This document shows, in pieces, positions 24,210 through 33,044 of a stretch of 64,000 bases of DNA. The position numbers and the translations under genes were made by a program. The notes beneath the pieces are model-generated. The model saw only the letters and a list, made by a program, of their open reading frames with translations, did not search any database and was not told where the DNA came from. This stretch comes from an uncultured Dialister sp. (lineage in GTDB: Bacteria; Bacillota; Negativicutes; Veillonellales; Dialisteraceae). Location of the stretch: assembly GCA_900314595.1 (NCBI GenBank), contig OMVW01000005.1, positions 38,300 through 102,299 on the forward strand, given 5' to 3'. Each line of letters starts with the position of its first letter. The stretch's first letter is position 1.

Positions 24210-25019
24210 CTACTTTCCAAGTTTTTGCAGTATATCATCAGCCGGTTTCGTCTTGAACCATTTTTCATACAGTTTTGCATACGTACCGTCTTTGACAATT
24301 TCCGCAAGGGCTTTGTCCAGTTTACCCTGCAGCTCTGCTCCCTTGTCCTTAGGATAAAGAATCCCGAAATATTCCGGCGTAAAAGCTTCGTCATCATAAA
24401 TGATTTTCAGATGCTGTGCCGGGTACTGGGCCTGGATGGATTTGAGAGACGTCTCATCGCCTACATGAGCGTCTACCTGCCCGCCGATGATCATCTGGAT
24501 GGACATGGGTGTCTTTTTGATGGAAGGATTATTGGTGCCCATCAGCTTTTCCAGAGCAATCTGTCCGGTAGAACCATTCTGCACAGCCACGGTTTTTCCA
24601 TTCAGCAGGTCTTTCGCTGATTTGACATCACTCCCTTCGGGAACGATGATGGCCTGCCGGGAAATAAAATAGGGTTTGGAGAAAAGATAGGACTGTTTCC
24701 GCTCATCAGTAATGGTAATGCCGGAAATAGCGGCATCTGCCGAATGATTTCTGATCTGCTCAAAGATAGCTTCCCAGCCGGCATCGGTAATTTCCGTGGA
24801 AAGGCCTGCCCTTTTAGCCGCTTCATTGATCAGGTCGATATCGAAACCTACGATTTTACCTTCCTTCAGATATTCAAAAGGATTCCAGTTTGCATGGGTT
24901 ACCACATGGATCTGCTTTGCAGATGAAGATGATGCAGCCGGTGCTCCTCCTCCGCAGCCGGCGATAAAAAGACCGCCCGCAGCCAGAAGAGCCGCTCCCG
25001 CTAAAAGCCACTTCCTCAT
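24210..25019 (-). CDS. Amino-acid ABC transporter substrate-binding lipoprotein
   Basis: 269 residues with lipobox FIAGCGGG (Cys22) and a Ser-rich linker. The mature domain shows WNPFEYLKEGKIVGFDIDLI, the SBP_bac_3 signature, then DAGWEAIFEQIRNHSADAAI and GITITDERKQSYLFSKPYF with the alpha-carboxylate Arg. GDETSLK replaces the more usual neutral cleft residue, so a basic or polar amino acid is possible. It is transcribed with the permease downstream. A basic amino-acid substrate would suit the two decarboxylases nearby, but this is inference. Confidence 0.93.
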   Translation of the reverse strand: MRKWLLAGAALLAAGGLFIAGCGGGAPAASSSSAKQIHVVTHANWNPFEYLKEGKIVGFDIDLINEAAKRAGLSTEITDAGWEAIFEQIRNHSADAAISGITITDERKQSYLFSKPYFISRQAIIVPEGSDVKSAKDLLNGKTVAVQNGSTGQIALEKLMGTNNPSIKKTPMSIQMIIGGQVDAHVGDETSLKSIQAQYPAQHLKIIYDDEAFTPEYFGILYPKDKGAELQGKLDKALAEIVKDGTYAKLYEKWFKTKPADDILQKLGK

Positions 25020-25179
25020 AATTACCCCCCTTATATAAAAAATCTGAACTATCTCTTTTTAGATGCTATTTATTATACTCTCTTTTAAATTACAATACAA
25101 GTTGTTCATTAAAATAATAAATGTATGATTGTTCTAATTTCTTACAGACGATAAGGAATTTCCACTGCTGAAAAATAAA

Positions 25180-25216
25180 AAACTGTGAAAAGAAGGGATT
25201 TCCTTTCACAGTTTTC
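25180..25216. terminator. Terminator after the MATE gene
   Basis: AAACTGTGAAA and TTTCACAGTTT form an 11-bp stem with a further inner pair; A and T runs on both sides. Confidence 0.85.
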
Positions 25217-25231
25217 AAAAGATGAGCGAAC

Positions 25232-26863
25232 CTATGGCACATATGCCCTTGTGGCATGGCCTATGATGGAAAGATGCATATCTGTAAGAAGGGCCATACG
25301 GATGGGAAGTACCCTGCGCGCTTCGACGAAAATGTCCACTTCCGCTTCCTTCATGGTCTGCATAAGGACAGAAAGCTTTTCTTCCGTTTCAGTAAGAAGG
25401 GCCACAAGTTCTTCTGCTTTCCTGATATTCTGCTGCAGAACCACGGGAGACGGGGCAGCCGGAGAATCGGCAGGCATGGGCTGCCGGCCGGAGATGAAGG
25501 CAAGTACTTTGTTCCAGGTGAGGACAGGCTTTCCGGAGAGTTCTCTTTCTACCCAGAGGAGGCGGACCACCATAAGGGCTGCAGAACAGAATACGCCAAA
25601 GTCAAGTCCCAGCCAGAAAGAGTCAGCTCCCAGAGATGTATGGGCATCAAGGAAAAGACTCATGGGGAAACAGCCGCCCCAGTAAGCAAGGACCATCAGT
25701 ACGAAGGATACGCGGGTATCTTTGAGCCCGCGAAGAATGCCCTGAATAGGAGTAGATACAGCATCAAAGAGCTGCCAGCCTGCACTGTAAATCAGGAACT
25801 GCCCCGCAATCATCGCTACTGCCGCATCGTCCGTATATACGGAACCGATATGGCTGCGGAAAAGTACGGTAAACGATGCTGTAATGGCCGCTCCTGTGAG
25901 AGCCACGATGAAGCCTGCCTTTTTATAACGGCGGGCCATTTCCATATTTCCTGCGCCCACTTCAGTCGCAATCAGGATGGTCAGGGCCATAGAGCAGGAA
26001 ACCGGAAGCATATAGACCAGGGACGCAAAATTATCTGCAATCTGGTATGCTGCCAGGGCATCCGTGCCATAGCGGGAAAGGAATACGATGATCAGGGAGA
26101 AAAGGCTCATTTCCATGAAAATGGAAAGACCGCTGGGTACACCTACTACAAGATATTCCTTTACATCGGCCAGTCGGATTTTCGAAGAAGAGAAAATTTT
26201 ATTTCCGAAAAGATCCTTTGACTTCAGAACGACTACAAAGAAAAGTCCGAAAAGTACCGCATAGGTCAGCATGGTCGCAATACCGGCACCAATCCCGCCA
26301 AGCCTCGGCATACCGAAATGACCGTAAATAAAGATGTAGTTGAATGCTCCGTTCACGAAGGGGGCTGCCATGAAAAGTTTCATGGAAATAGAAGTGGAGC
26401 CTGCCGTATCAGTGAGGCAGCGCAGCGGAATGATGAGAGCCACGAAAAGTACCACGCCAATCATGGTCATCAGGTAGTACCGGGCGATATGCTCCACCTG
26501 AGGTTCCAGAGCCAGGGAATTCATGAGCAAATCGATGCCCAGGAAATAACCGAAAGTAAAGAGGGTCCACACGGCAAGCCCGATGACTACACCGGTTCTC
26601 ACGATGTAAGGCAGGGATTCTCTTTCCTTCCGGCCAAGAAGGTTTGCCATAATCGGAGTGCCTGCCATAAGGAGTCCGATGAAGGAGGCCAATAGCGGGT
26701 AGAAAAGTCCGGCTCCCACCGATACGCCTGCCAGATCATCAGCGCCTGCATGACCGGCCATGGTCGTATTGATAAAAGTTACTCCGGCGGTAGATACCTG
26801 GGCAATCAGGATCGGTATCATCACAGACAATAACTTATGAATATCTTTTTTCACGAAAAACAT
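25232..26863 (-). CDS. MATE-family multidrug/metabolite exporter with a C-terminal extension
   Basis: 543 residues. Twelve membrane segments fall in about residues 10-445 in two repeats, starting LLSVMIPILIAQVSTAGVTF, with the intracellular loop motif GIGAGIATMLTY. These proteins export cationic drugs or metabolites against Na+ or H+ flow. The usual length is 440-460. Here about 85 extra residues follow the last helix, with a helical stretch (NIRKAEELVALLTETEEKLS onward) probably in the cytosol. The extension is in frame and not a joined second gene. The ribosome-binding site (GGAGATG) is modest. Confidence 0.92.
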   Translation of the reverse strand: MFFVKKDIHKLLSVMIPILIAQVSTAGVTFINTTMAGHAGADDLAGVSVGAGLFYPLLASFIGLLMAGTPIMANLLGRKERESLPYIVRTGVVIGLAVWTLFTFGYFLGIDLLMNSLALEPQVEHIARYYLMTMIGVVLFVALIIPLRCLTDTAGSTSISMKLFMAAPFVNGAFNYIFIYGHFGMPRLGGIGAGIATMLTYAVLFGLFFVVVLKSKDLFGNKIFSSSKIRLADVKEYLVVGVPSGLSIFMEMSLFSLIIVFLSRYGTDALAAYQIADNFASLVYMLPVSCSMALTILIATEVGAGNMEMARRYKKAGFIVALTGAAITASFTVLFRSHIGSVYTDDAAVAMIAGQFLIYSAGWQLFDAVSTPIQGILRGLKDTRVSFVLMVLAYWGGCFPMSLFLDAHTSLGADSFWLGLDFGVFCSAALMVVRLLWVERELSGKPVLTWNKVLAFISGRQPMPADSPAAPSPVVLQQNIRKAEELVALLTETEEKLSVLMQTMKEAEVDIFVEARRVLPIRMALLTDMHLSIIGHATRAYVP

Positions 26864-26889
26864 TTAAAATACATCTCCAGGATTTCATC

Positions 26890-26914
26890 AAAAAAAGACG
26901 CCAGCGGCGTCATC
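26890..26914 (-). terminator. Terminator upstream of the MATE gene
   Basis: On the minus strand GACGCC-gct-GGCGTC then TTTTTTT. It ends the transcript of the small gene at 27023-27304. Confidence 0.88.
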
Positions 26915-27022
26915 TGATTGAAATTTCTGTAGATGTGAGCTTATACCGGGCGTACTCAAAAAAGCTTCTGGTCCCGGAAGAAATAGCAGGCTCAATGCCG
27001 CATGGGGTTTCCCCCACGCGCT

Positions 27023-27304
27023 TCAGGCCATGGAGAAAACCTGGTATCCCGTGAAAGATACCCCGTCGTTCAGTTTTATACCGGTTTCTTTCCGCCCGAA
27101 TGGTTTCAGGGCGAAAAGATCCCATCCCCTTGCCCCGATGAAACCCTTGAAGAAGGAGGCAAAAGCGGAAAGGACACGTTTGAAATTCATGTTCACTCTT
27201 CCCGGTACGAGAAGGTTGGCTCCTTCCTGATAGAAATAAGCCATGGCAAAGAGCAGGTACATGCTGCCGTACATTTCAAGGTCCATGATTTCTTCGATTT
27301 CCAT
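27023..27304 (-). CDS. Small protein of unknown function
   Basis: 93 residues behind a textbook AAAGGAGGGAGACAA site, which argues that it is translated. It opens with an acidic helix (MEIEEIMDLEMYGSMYLLFA), has a MAYFYQEGANLL stretch, a basic middle and FALKPFGRKETG. No family is recognised. Another frame stays open over the last part to 26910, right up to the terminator, and ends in YKLTSTEISIR. A frameshift that joins the two frames, either real or a sequence error, cannot be excluded. It has its own terminator. Confidence 0.5.
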   Translation of the reverse strand: MEIEEIMDLEMYGSMYLLFAMAYFYQEGANLLVPGRVNMNFKRVLSAFASFFKGFIGARGWDLFALKPFGRKETGIKLNDGVSFTGYQVFSMA

Positions 27305-27861
27305 TTGTCTCCCTCCTTTCTCAAGGTATTAGTAACTAGTGCTATAAAAAATTTATCAATATTTTTATCAGTAATTTCAATAGCTGTATATAGTATACCG
27401 CAGGCCATTTAAAAAGGCAAATATTCCAATTCGTTTTAACAGGAAATCTTTCTTTATGATGCTAAATAATCAGATTGGTGATCTGACATGAATTTTACAG
27501 GAAATATTGGGAAATTCTGTATAGTTATGCGTGGTCAGGCATTAAAATCTTTTCATCAGCTGGCGTCTGTCATCTGATTATATTATGCAAATTAAGAATA
27601 ATTCTGCATGATATATTTTCTTCTTTTTATGTAAAAATAAAACGCATTCCCGCCAGATGCCGTCTATATCCGCAGGATATCGAACTGAATTCTGCAAAAA
27701 ATGCCTGTCTCTTTTTTATGTGCGGACGGTCCGGAGCAGAAAGGAAAAATTTTCTGCAAATTCTTTAAATTGGCTATTTCCGTTTCCCTTTATTTTCTAT
27801 AAAATATAGGCAGTTAAAGTTGAACTTTCCAGGTTATCCTGCTTTATATAAAGGAGGTATT
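27305..27861. other. 557-bp AT-rich intergenic region upstream of the second decarboxylase
   Basis: The left end holds the promoter of the small minus-strand gene. On the plus strand a 29-residue ORF (27488-27577) has only a weak ribosome-binding site. Hairpins are CAGAT-tggtg-ATCTG at about 27472 and ATATCC-gca-GGATAT at about 27668. ATCAGAT and ATCTGAT can also pair over about 100 nt. A -10-like TATAAAAT at about 27809 would give a short leader instead. I cannot tell which arrangement is used. Confidence 0.4.
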
Positions 27862-30027
27862 ATGAACAAGCTTAAAATTGCTTACTCCGACCACGCTTAT
27901 GAACTTTTCGGTGCCCTTCCCGGGCGGGAATCGGTGCGTGTGAATGATACGGACTTTACCGATGTGGCTGCAGTCATTATGACGGATACGGATACTGATG
28001 TCCTTTCAAAAGAAATGATTTTTTCCTTCAGGATTCCGGTGCTTCTCATCCGCACGAAATCGGAGCCCGTATCCGATGAAGTCATAAATAAAGTCTATCG
28101 TGTCTTTGATCTGAACAGTACGGATCGGGATTTTTACAAGAGGCAGGCTGAAAGCGCGGCCGACCATTATGAAGATGCTCTTCTTCCGCCATTTTTCAAA
28201 GATTTAAAGAAATACGTGGAAAACGGGTATGCCCAGTTTGACTGCCCCGGTCATCAGGGGGGCGCTTATTTCAGGAAACATCCTGCAGGCCGCGCATTTT
28301 ATGATTTCTTTGGAGAAAATACTTTCCGCGCCGATCTCTGCAATGCCGATGTAGCCATGGGGGACCTCCTCATCCATGAAGGACCGGCCCTCTCAGCCCA
28401 GAAACATGCGGCCAGAGTTTATAATGCAGATAAAACGTACTTCGTATTAAACGGCACTTCCACTTCCAATAAAGTGGTACTGAATGCAGTCCTGACGCCG
28501 GGAGATATCGTCCTTTTCGACAGAAATAACCATAAATCCATCGCCCATGGAGCTCTTGTCATGGCCGGAGCCACTCCTGTCTATCTGGAAACGGCAAGAA
28601 ATACCTTTGGTTCCATCGGAGGGATTCTGGACCATTGCTTTAATGAAGAATACATCCGGAAACTGGTGGCTGAGAAAGATCCGGAAAAAGCAAAGGCAAA
28701 GCGGCCTATCCGTCTGGCAGTCATCCAGCTGGGCACCTATGACGGATGTATTTACAACGCAAGGCAGGTGGTAGACAGAATCGGCCATCTCTGTGATTAT
28801 ATTTTCTTTGACTCTGCCTGGGTGGGTTATGAACAGTTCATTCCCATGATGAAGGACTGCTCTCCCCTGCTCCTTGATTTAGGTCCCGATGATCCGGGGA
28901 TTTTTGTCACCCAGTCCGTCCACAAACAGCAGGCCGGTTTTTCCCAGACTTCCCAGATTCATAAAAAAGATGTCCACATCAAAGGGCAGGCCCGCTATGT
29001 ATCCCACAAGCAGTTCAATAATGCTTTCATGATGCATGCTTCCACCTCCCCTCTTTACCAGCTCTTTGCAGCCCTCGATGTGAATGCGAAGATGCAGGAA
29101 GGAGAAGCAGGCAGAAAGCTCTGGCGGGATGCAGTAAAACTTGTCATCGAGACAAGGAAACAGATTCTCCGGAACTGCCATTATATCTATCCCCTCGTTC
29201 CACCCACGGTTTATGGGAAAAAATGGGAAGAAGGGGATACGAAAAAAATGGCTTCCGATATGAACTACTGGGCCTTTGACCCAGATGCAAAGTGGCACGG
29301 ATTCAAAGGATACGGCAAAGGCCAGTACTTCATCGACCCCATGAAGCTCCTCCTCGTTACAGACGGTATCGATGCAGAAAAAGACTGCTATGAAGAATTC
29401 GGCATTCCGGGAAATATCCTGGCCAATTATCTTCGGGAAAACGGGATCATTCCGGAAAAGAACGACCTGAACGATATCCTCTTCCTCATGACGCCTGCCG
29501 AAAGCACGACGAAAATGAATGATCTGGTGGCAAAGCTCATCCGTTTCGAACAGCTCATCGATGAAGATGCGCCGATGTCTTACGTACTCCCATCCATTTA
29601 CAAAGCTTACGAAGAAAAATACAGGGGATATACCATCCGCCGGCTCTGTCAGGAAATGCATGACTTTTACAAAGACAGGGAAGTCTCTACCCTGCAGAAA
29701 AAGCTTTTCCTGAAAGATTATTTCCCTGCCTATGCCATGAATCCCCAGCAGGCCCAGTATGAATTCATGCGGGGCCATGGGGAACTGGTGGACCTGGAAG
29801 AGGCAGAAGGACGAATCGCACTCGAAGGAGCCCTTCCCTATCCGCCCGGTGTCCTCTGCGTCTATCCCGGTGAAAAATGGTCAAAAACAGCCGTCGACTA
29901 TTTCCTGGACCTTGTAGAAGGCATCAATGCCCTCCCCGGCTTTGCTCCGGAAATTCAGGGTGTTTACGTACAGGAAGGACCTGACGGAAAGAAACATGCT
30001 TACGGGTATGTACTGAAGGAAAAGTGA
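27862..30027 (+). CDS. speF: Inducible-type ornithine decarboxylase (SpeF family)
   Basis: 721 residues starting at the ATG 6 nt after AAGGAGGT; an upstream in-frame ATG at 27820 lacks such a site. It follows E. coli SpeF closely along its whole length: FDCPGHQGGAYFRKHPAGR, CNADVAMGDLLIHEGPAL, DSAWVGYEQFIPMMKD, PLP lysine in TQSVHKQQAGFSQTSQIHKK (Lys355) and LEGALPYPPGVLCVYPGE. It decarboxylates ornithine to putrescine. The paralogue at 18146 shares the fold and most motifs but not the pocket residues named there. No PotE-type antiporter is adjacent, unlike in enterobacteria. Confidence 0.9.
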   Translation: MNKLKIAYSDHAYELFGALPGRESVRVNDTDFTDVAAVIMTDTDTDVLSKEMIFSFRIPVLLIRTKSEPVSDEVINKVYRVFDLNSTDRDFYKRQAESAADHYEDALLPPFFKDLKKYVENGYAQFDCPGHQGGAYFRKHPAGRAFYDFFGENTFRADLCNADVAMGDLLIHEGPALSAQKHAARVYNADKTYFVLNGTSTSNKVVLNAVLTPGDIVLFDRNNHKSIAHGALVMAGATPVYLETARNTFGSIGGILDHCFNEEYIRKLVAEKDPEKAKAKRPIRLAVIQLGTYDGCIYNARQVVDRIGHLCDYIFFDSAWVGYEQFIPMMKDCSPLLLDLGPDDPGIFVTQSVHKQQAGFSQTSQIHKKDVHIKGQARYVSHKQFNNAFMMHASTSPLYQLFAALDVNAKMQEGEAGRKLWRDAVKLVIETRKQILRNCHYIYPLVPPTVYGKKWEEGDTKKMASDMNYWAFDPDAKWHGFKGYGKGQYFIDPMKLLLVTDGIDAEKDCYEEFGIPGNILANYLRENGIIPEKNDLNDILFLMTPAESTTKMNDLVAKLIRFEQLIDEDAPMSYVLPSIYKAYEEKYRGYTIRRLCQEMHDFYKDREVSTLQKKLFLKDYFPAYAMNPQQAQYEFMRGHGELVDLEEAEGRIALEGALPYPPGVLCVYPGEKWSKTAVDYFLDLVEGINALPGFAPEIQGVYVQEGPDGKKHAYGYVLKEK

Positions 30028-30092
30028 TGAGTTGTTAGTTGTCAGACATTAGCGATCAGCTATCGGCCTATAGCGATTAGCCATTGGCTGTT
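30026..30092 (+). repeat. Family A short-word repeat array
   Basis: After the decarboxylase stop: GAGTTGTTAGTTGTCAGAC, then ATTAGCGATCAGCTATCGG and TAGCGATTAGCCATTGGC. It lies between stop codon and terminator, like the other family A arrays. Confidence 0.75.
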
Positions 30093-30108
30093 TCCAGAGA
30101 AATAAAAA

Positions 30109-30142
30109 TCGTCAGTCTCATTTCTGAGGCTGACGGTTTTTT
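30109..30142. terminator. Terminator between convergent decarboxylase and TetR genes
   Basis: CGTCAG-t-CTCA pairs with TGAG-g-CTGACG around TTTC, followed by TTTTTTATTTT. Its tail overlaps the TetR stop codon. Confidence 0.85.
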
Positions 30143-30806
30143 ATTTTGTATTTTTTATTTCTTCCTTAATCCTGTCAAGTCCGCCGAAGATGAATTTTTC
30201 TGTCAGCTGGAACTGGGCGTCCGGACTGTTTTCTTCCCGCCCTGACAGACGGTACAGGATGGACCCCGCCTGCTGATGGCCTGAAAGAAGGAGAAGGAAG
30301 AAAGGAGCCATAACCGTGAAGAAGCAGTGAGCTACCCTGGGATCTTCGGGCAGAATTCCCAGGTATTCGCTGAGTACTTTCATGACAGGCCCCAGTTTTT
30401 TACTGACGATTCCAGCCGTATACTCCACATAGAGGGGCGTGGGCTGCACCATTTCCCGAATAGCCACGCGAATCTGCCAGCTGTCGGAAAGGATAGCATC
30501 CCTTAGATAAATCTGCAGGAATCCCCTCAGTTTTTCTTTTACCGATGCCGCTCCTTCGGCTACCTCCCTCAATTCAGAAAGAGGAAGCACATGATTGTAC
30601 ACATTTTCCAGTACTGCCTGATAAAGCCCGTCCCGGCTGCCGAAGTGGTAATTCACAGATGCCAGGTTAACCCCCGCCATCCGGCAGATATCTTTGCTGG
30701 TGGTCCTGTCATAGCCCTGTTCCCCGATGAGCCGGCCTGCGCATTCGATGAGTTTATTTCTAGTTTCCTCCCCGTCTTCCCGGGAGGCTTTTTTCATTTT
30801 CACCAT
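30141..30806 (-). CDS. TetR-family repressor (CecR/YbiH-like) of the exporter operon
   Basis: 221 residues. The N-terminal helix-turn-helix reads GYDRTTSKDICRMAGVNLAS then VNYHFGSRDGLY (residues 34-65). The C-terminal domain has the PTPLYVEYTAGIVSKKLGP type of segment found in CecR-like regulators. In E. coli CecR controls ybhGFSR, and here the gene is the last of exactly such an operon, 13 nt after ybhR, which makes negative autoregulation likely. A palindrome in the operon promoter (37431-37448) is the obvious operator. The inducer is unknown. Confidence 0.88.
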   Translation of the reverse strand: MVKMKKASREDGEETRNKLIECAGRLIGEQGYDRTTSKDICRMAGVNLASVNYHFGSRDGLYQAVLENVYNHVLPLSELREVAEGAASVKEKLRGFLQIYLRDAILSDSWQIRVAIREMVQPTPLYVEYTAGIVSKKLGPVMKVLSEYLGILPEDPRVAHCFFTVMAPFFLLLLSGHQQAGSILYRLSGREENSPDAQFQLTEKFIFGGLDRIKEEIKNTK

Positions 30807-30819
30807 ACGTATCCTCCTT

Positions 30820-31938
30820 TCAGTTCAAGCTGTGCCGGAAAAGATAGGCCGCAAGAGACAGAGTCACTGCCGCGATACAGGAAAGCGGAATGAAATTCAT
30901 ATATAGATCCCCCAGAGTGAGACCTTCCAGATAAATCCGGCGAATCAGCTCAAGAGCAAACCGCAGCGGGTCTATATAGGTTATCATCTGCAGTGCTTCC
31001 GGCATATTGCGGATGGGAGTAACGATGCCGGACAGAAGGGCCATAGGCACCATAAATACGATGGTATATACAAGCACCTGCTGCATATTTTTGGAAATAG
31101 AGGATACGATAAGCCCGCAGCCTGTAGACGATAGAAGGTAGAAGAAAAGAGCCGTATAGAAGGTCACAAAAGAACCTGCAAAGGGTACCTGGAACCAGAA
31201 ATAGGAAATACAGAATATGATCGTACACTGGATAAACCCGACAATGATTGGCGGTACTGCCTTACCGATGAGGATGATGGCCGGTGAGACAGGAGCCACA
31301 AGAAGCTGCTCGAAGGTTCCCTCCTCCCTTTCTCTGGCCACTGACAGGCCGGACAGGAGGAAGACCTGGGCAAAACTCATGAGGCCTATAATTCCCGGAA
31401 GGAAGAAATACCGGGTAATCTGGTTCGGATTGAACCAGGTACGGGAATCAATGGTGACCGGAGCGGTCCTCCCCGCCCGGTCGAGATTGTACTGACCCAC
31501 GATTCTTGCCGCATAACCGGACGCAAGGCCGCTGGTCATGGTATTTCTTCCGTCAGTGATAATCTGGATAGGTGCCGTTTCACCGGCATCCAGTTTTTTC
31601 TGGAAATCCCGGGGAATGACGATAGCCATCACTGCTTCACTCCGGGAAATATAATTTCCCATTTCGGAAGGAGAAGGAAGAGATGCCACCCGGTGGAAAA
31701 GAGTGGTCCCGTCAAACCGGGAGAGTAAATCTGCCGACGCCTGGCTGTGACACATATCGACTGCCACATATGGCGCATCTTCCAGATTGTAATTGGCTGC
31801 ATAACCGAAGAGAAATCCAAGTACCACGACCGGTACGACCACAATCCGGCGGGTGGCAGGATCTTTGAAAATAGAAAGGATTTCTTTCCGGCATATGACG
31901 AGAAGCTGCTGGAGGATTAATGCAAAACCTTCCATCAT
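30820..31938 (-). CDS. ybhR: ABC-2 exporter permease, YbhR type
   Basis: About 372 residues. The ATG at 31938 overlaps the preceding stop (ATGA) and AAGGTGG lies 4-8 nt upstream; an upstream in-frame start at 32064 would overlap its neighbour by 130 nt and is unlikely. Layout: one N-terminal helix (IVVVPVVVLGFLFGYAANY), a large periplasmic domain of about 150 residues, then five helices with the family loop SVAREREEGTFEQLLVAPVS. It pairs with the YbhS-type permease to form the membrane channel of the exporter. Confidence 0.92.
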   Translation of the reverse strand: MMEGFALILQQLLVICRKEILSIFKDPATRRIVVVPVVVLGFLFGYAANYNLEDAPYVAVDMCHSQASADLLSRFDGTTLFHRVASLPSPSEMGNYISRSEAVMAIVIPRDFQKKLDAGETAPIQIITDGRNTMTSGLASGYAARIVGQYNLDRAGRTAPVTIDSRTWFNPNQITRYFFLPGIIGLMSFAQVFLLSGLSVAREREEGTFEQLLVAPVSPAIILIGKAVPPIIVGFIQCTIIFCISYFWFQVPFAGSFVTFYTALFFYLLSSTGCGLIVSSISKNMQQVLVYTIVFMVPMALLSGIVTPIRNMPEALQMITYIDPLRFALELIRRIYLEGLTLGDLYMNFIPLSCIAAVTLSLAAYLFRHSLN

Positions 31939-33044
31939 TCCACCTTCTTTCTTGTCATACGGAATGCGGCGGTTACAAATATGGCCGCATAAAGGAGAAG
32001 AATACCTCCCTGCTTCATCAGCATTTCCGCATCTGTTCCTGAAAGGAAAAGAGACCGGATGCATACAAGGTAATGGGAGAAGGGGAGAATCTGCCCTACC
32101 GTCTGTACCACGACAGGCGTATTTCTAAGGTCAAAGATAAATCCGGAAAGAACGAGGCAGGGCAGGAAGGAAATCAGGAGGGAAAACTGGCAGGCCAGGA
32201 ACTGCCGCTTCGTAATGGCGGAAATAACGAGACCTATCCCTAATGCCACAAAAAGGTACATCATGGAAATCAGAAGCACCACCGAGAGAGCTCCCTGCAT
32301 AGGAACTTCGAAAAGATATCGGGAAAGGATGAGGCAGATGCCCATGCCCAGCATGGCTACGCAGAAATAGGGAATCATTTTCGCCAGTACCAGCTCCACC
32401 GGTTTCACAGGAGTCACAAAGAGGGATTCAAAAGTCCCTCTTTCCCATTCTCTGGCCATGACCACGGCTGTCAGCATGACCCCGATGATGGTCATAATGA
32501 GCATGATAAGTCCCGGAATAAAGAACCAGGTGGAAGAATTGGCATCATTGAACCACATGCGGTTTACAATGGCTACACCCCCATAACCGGCTAGTCCCTT
32601 CCTCATCATCCAGGAGGTAATGCCGCTTTCCACGTAACCCCCGGTACTCATGGCCGTAGCCGTTTCCACTCCGTCCAGAATGACCTGGATGCGCCCCCGT
32701 CCTTCATAGACGGCCGTGGAAAAATCAGAAGGAATATCTATAATTACATTCACTTTTCGGTCAAGGAGCAGTTTTTCCGCATCCTGCCTGTTTGTCGCAT
32801 AGGTGGGTTCGAAATAATCAGAACCATTCAGGAAAGAGACCGCATCCTGGGCAAAGGGAGAAGGATCTTCCAGTACTACTGCAGTGGGCACATTTTTGAC
32901 ATCCAGAGAAATACCGTAACCGATAATAAGGATGAGGATGATAGGAAGGACAATGCCCAGAAGAAGGGAGCTGGAGTCCCGGGAGAGCTGGAGGAATTCT
33001 TTGTAAATGAGCGCTTTCATGCGTCTTGTAAAGCCTTCCATCAT
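31935..33044 (-). CDS. ybhS: ABC-2 exporter permease, YbhS type
   Basis: 369 residues with the same plan as its partner: one N-terminal helix (SLLLGIVLPIILILIIGYGI), a periplasmic domain (about 45-170), five helices and the loop VMAREWERGTFESLFVTPVK. Start overlaps the ATPase stop by 4 nt (ATGA), so the three ABC genes are translationally coupled. Substrates of E. coli YbhFSR include some antibiotics and cations. Nothing here narrows the substrate. Confidence 0.92.
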   Translation of the reverse strand: MMEGFTRRMKALIYKEFLQLSRDSSSLLLGIVLPIILILIIGYGISLDVKNVPTAVVLEDPSPFAQDAVSFLNGSDYFEPTYATNRQDAEKLLLDRKVNVIIDIPSDFSTAVYEGRGRIQVILDGVETATAMSTGGYVESGITSWMMRKGLAGYGGVAIVNRMWFNDANSSTWFFIPGLIMLIMTIIGVMLTAVVMAREWERGTFESLFVTPVKPVELVLAKMIPYFCVAMLGMGICLILSRYLFEVPMQGALSVVLLISMMYLFVALGIGLVISAITKRQFLACQFSLLISFLPCLVLSGFIFDLRNTPVVVQTVGQILPFSHYLVCIRSLFLSGTDAEMLMKQGGILLLYAAIFVTAAFRMTRKKVE

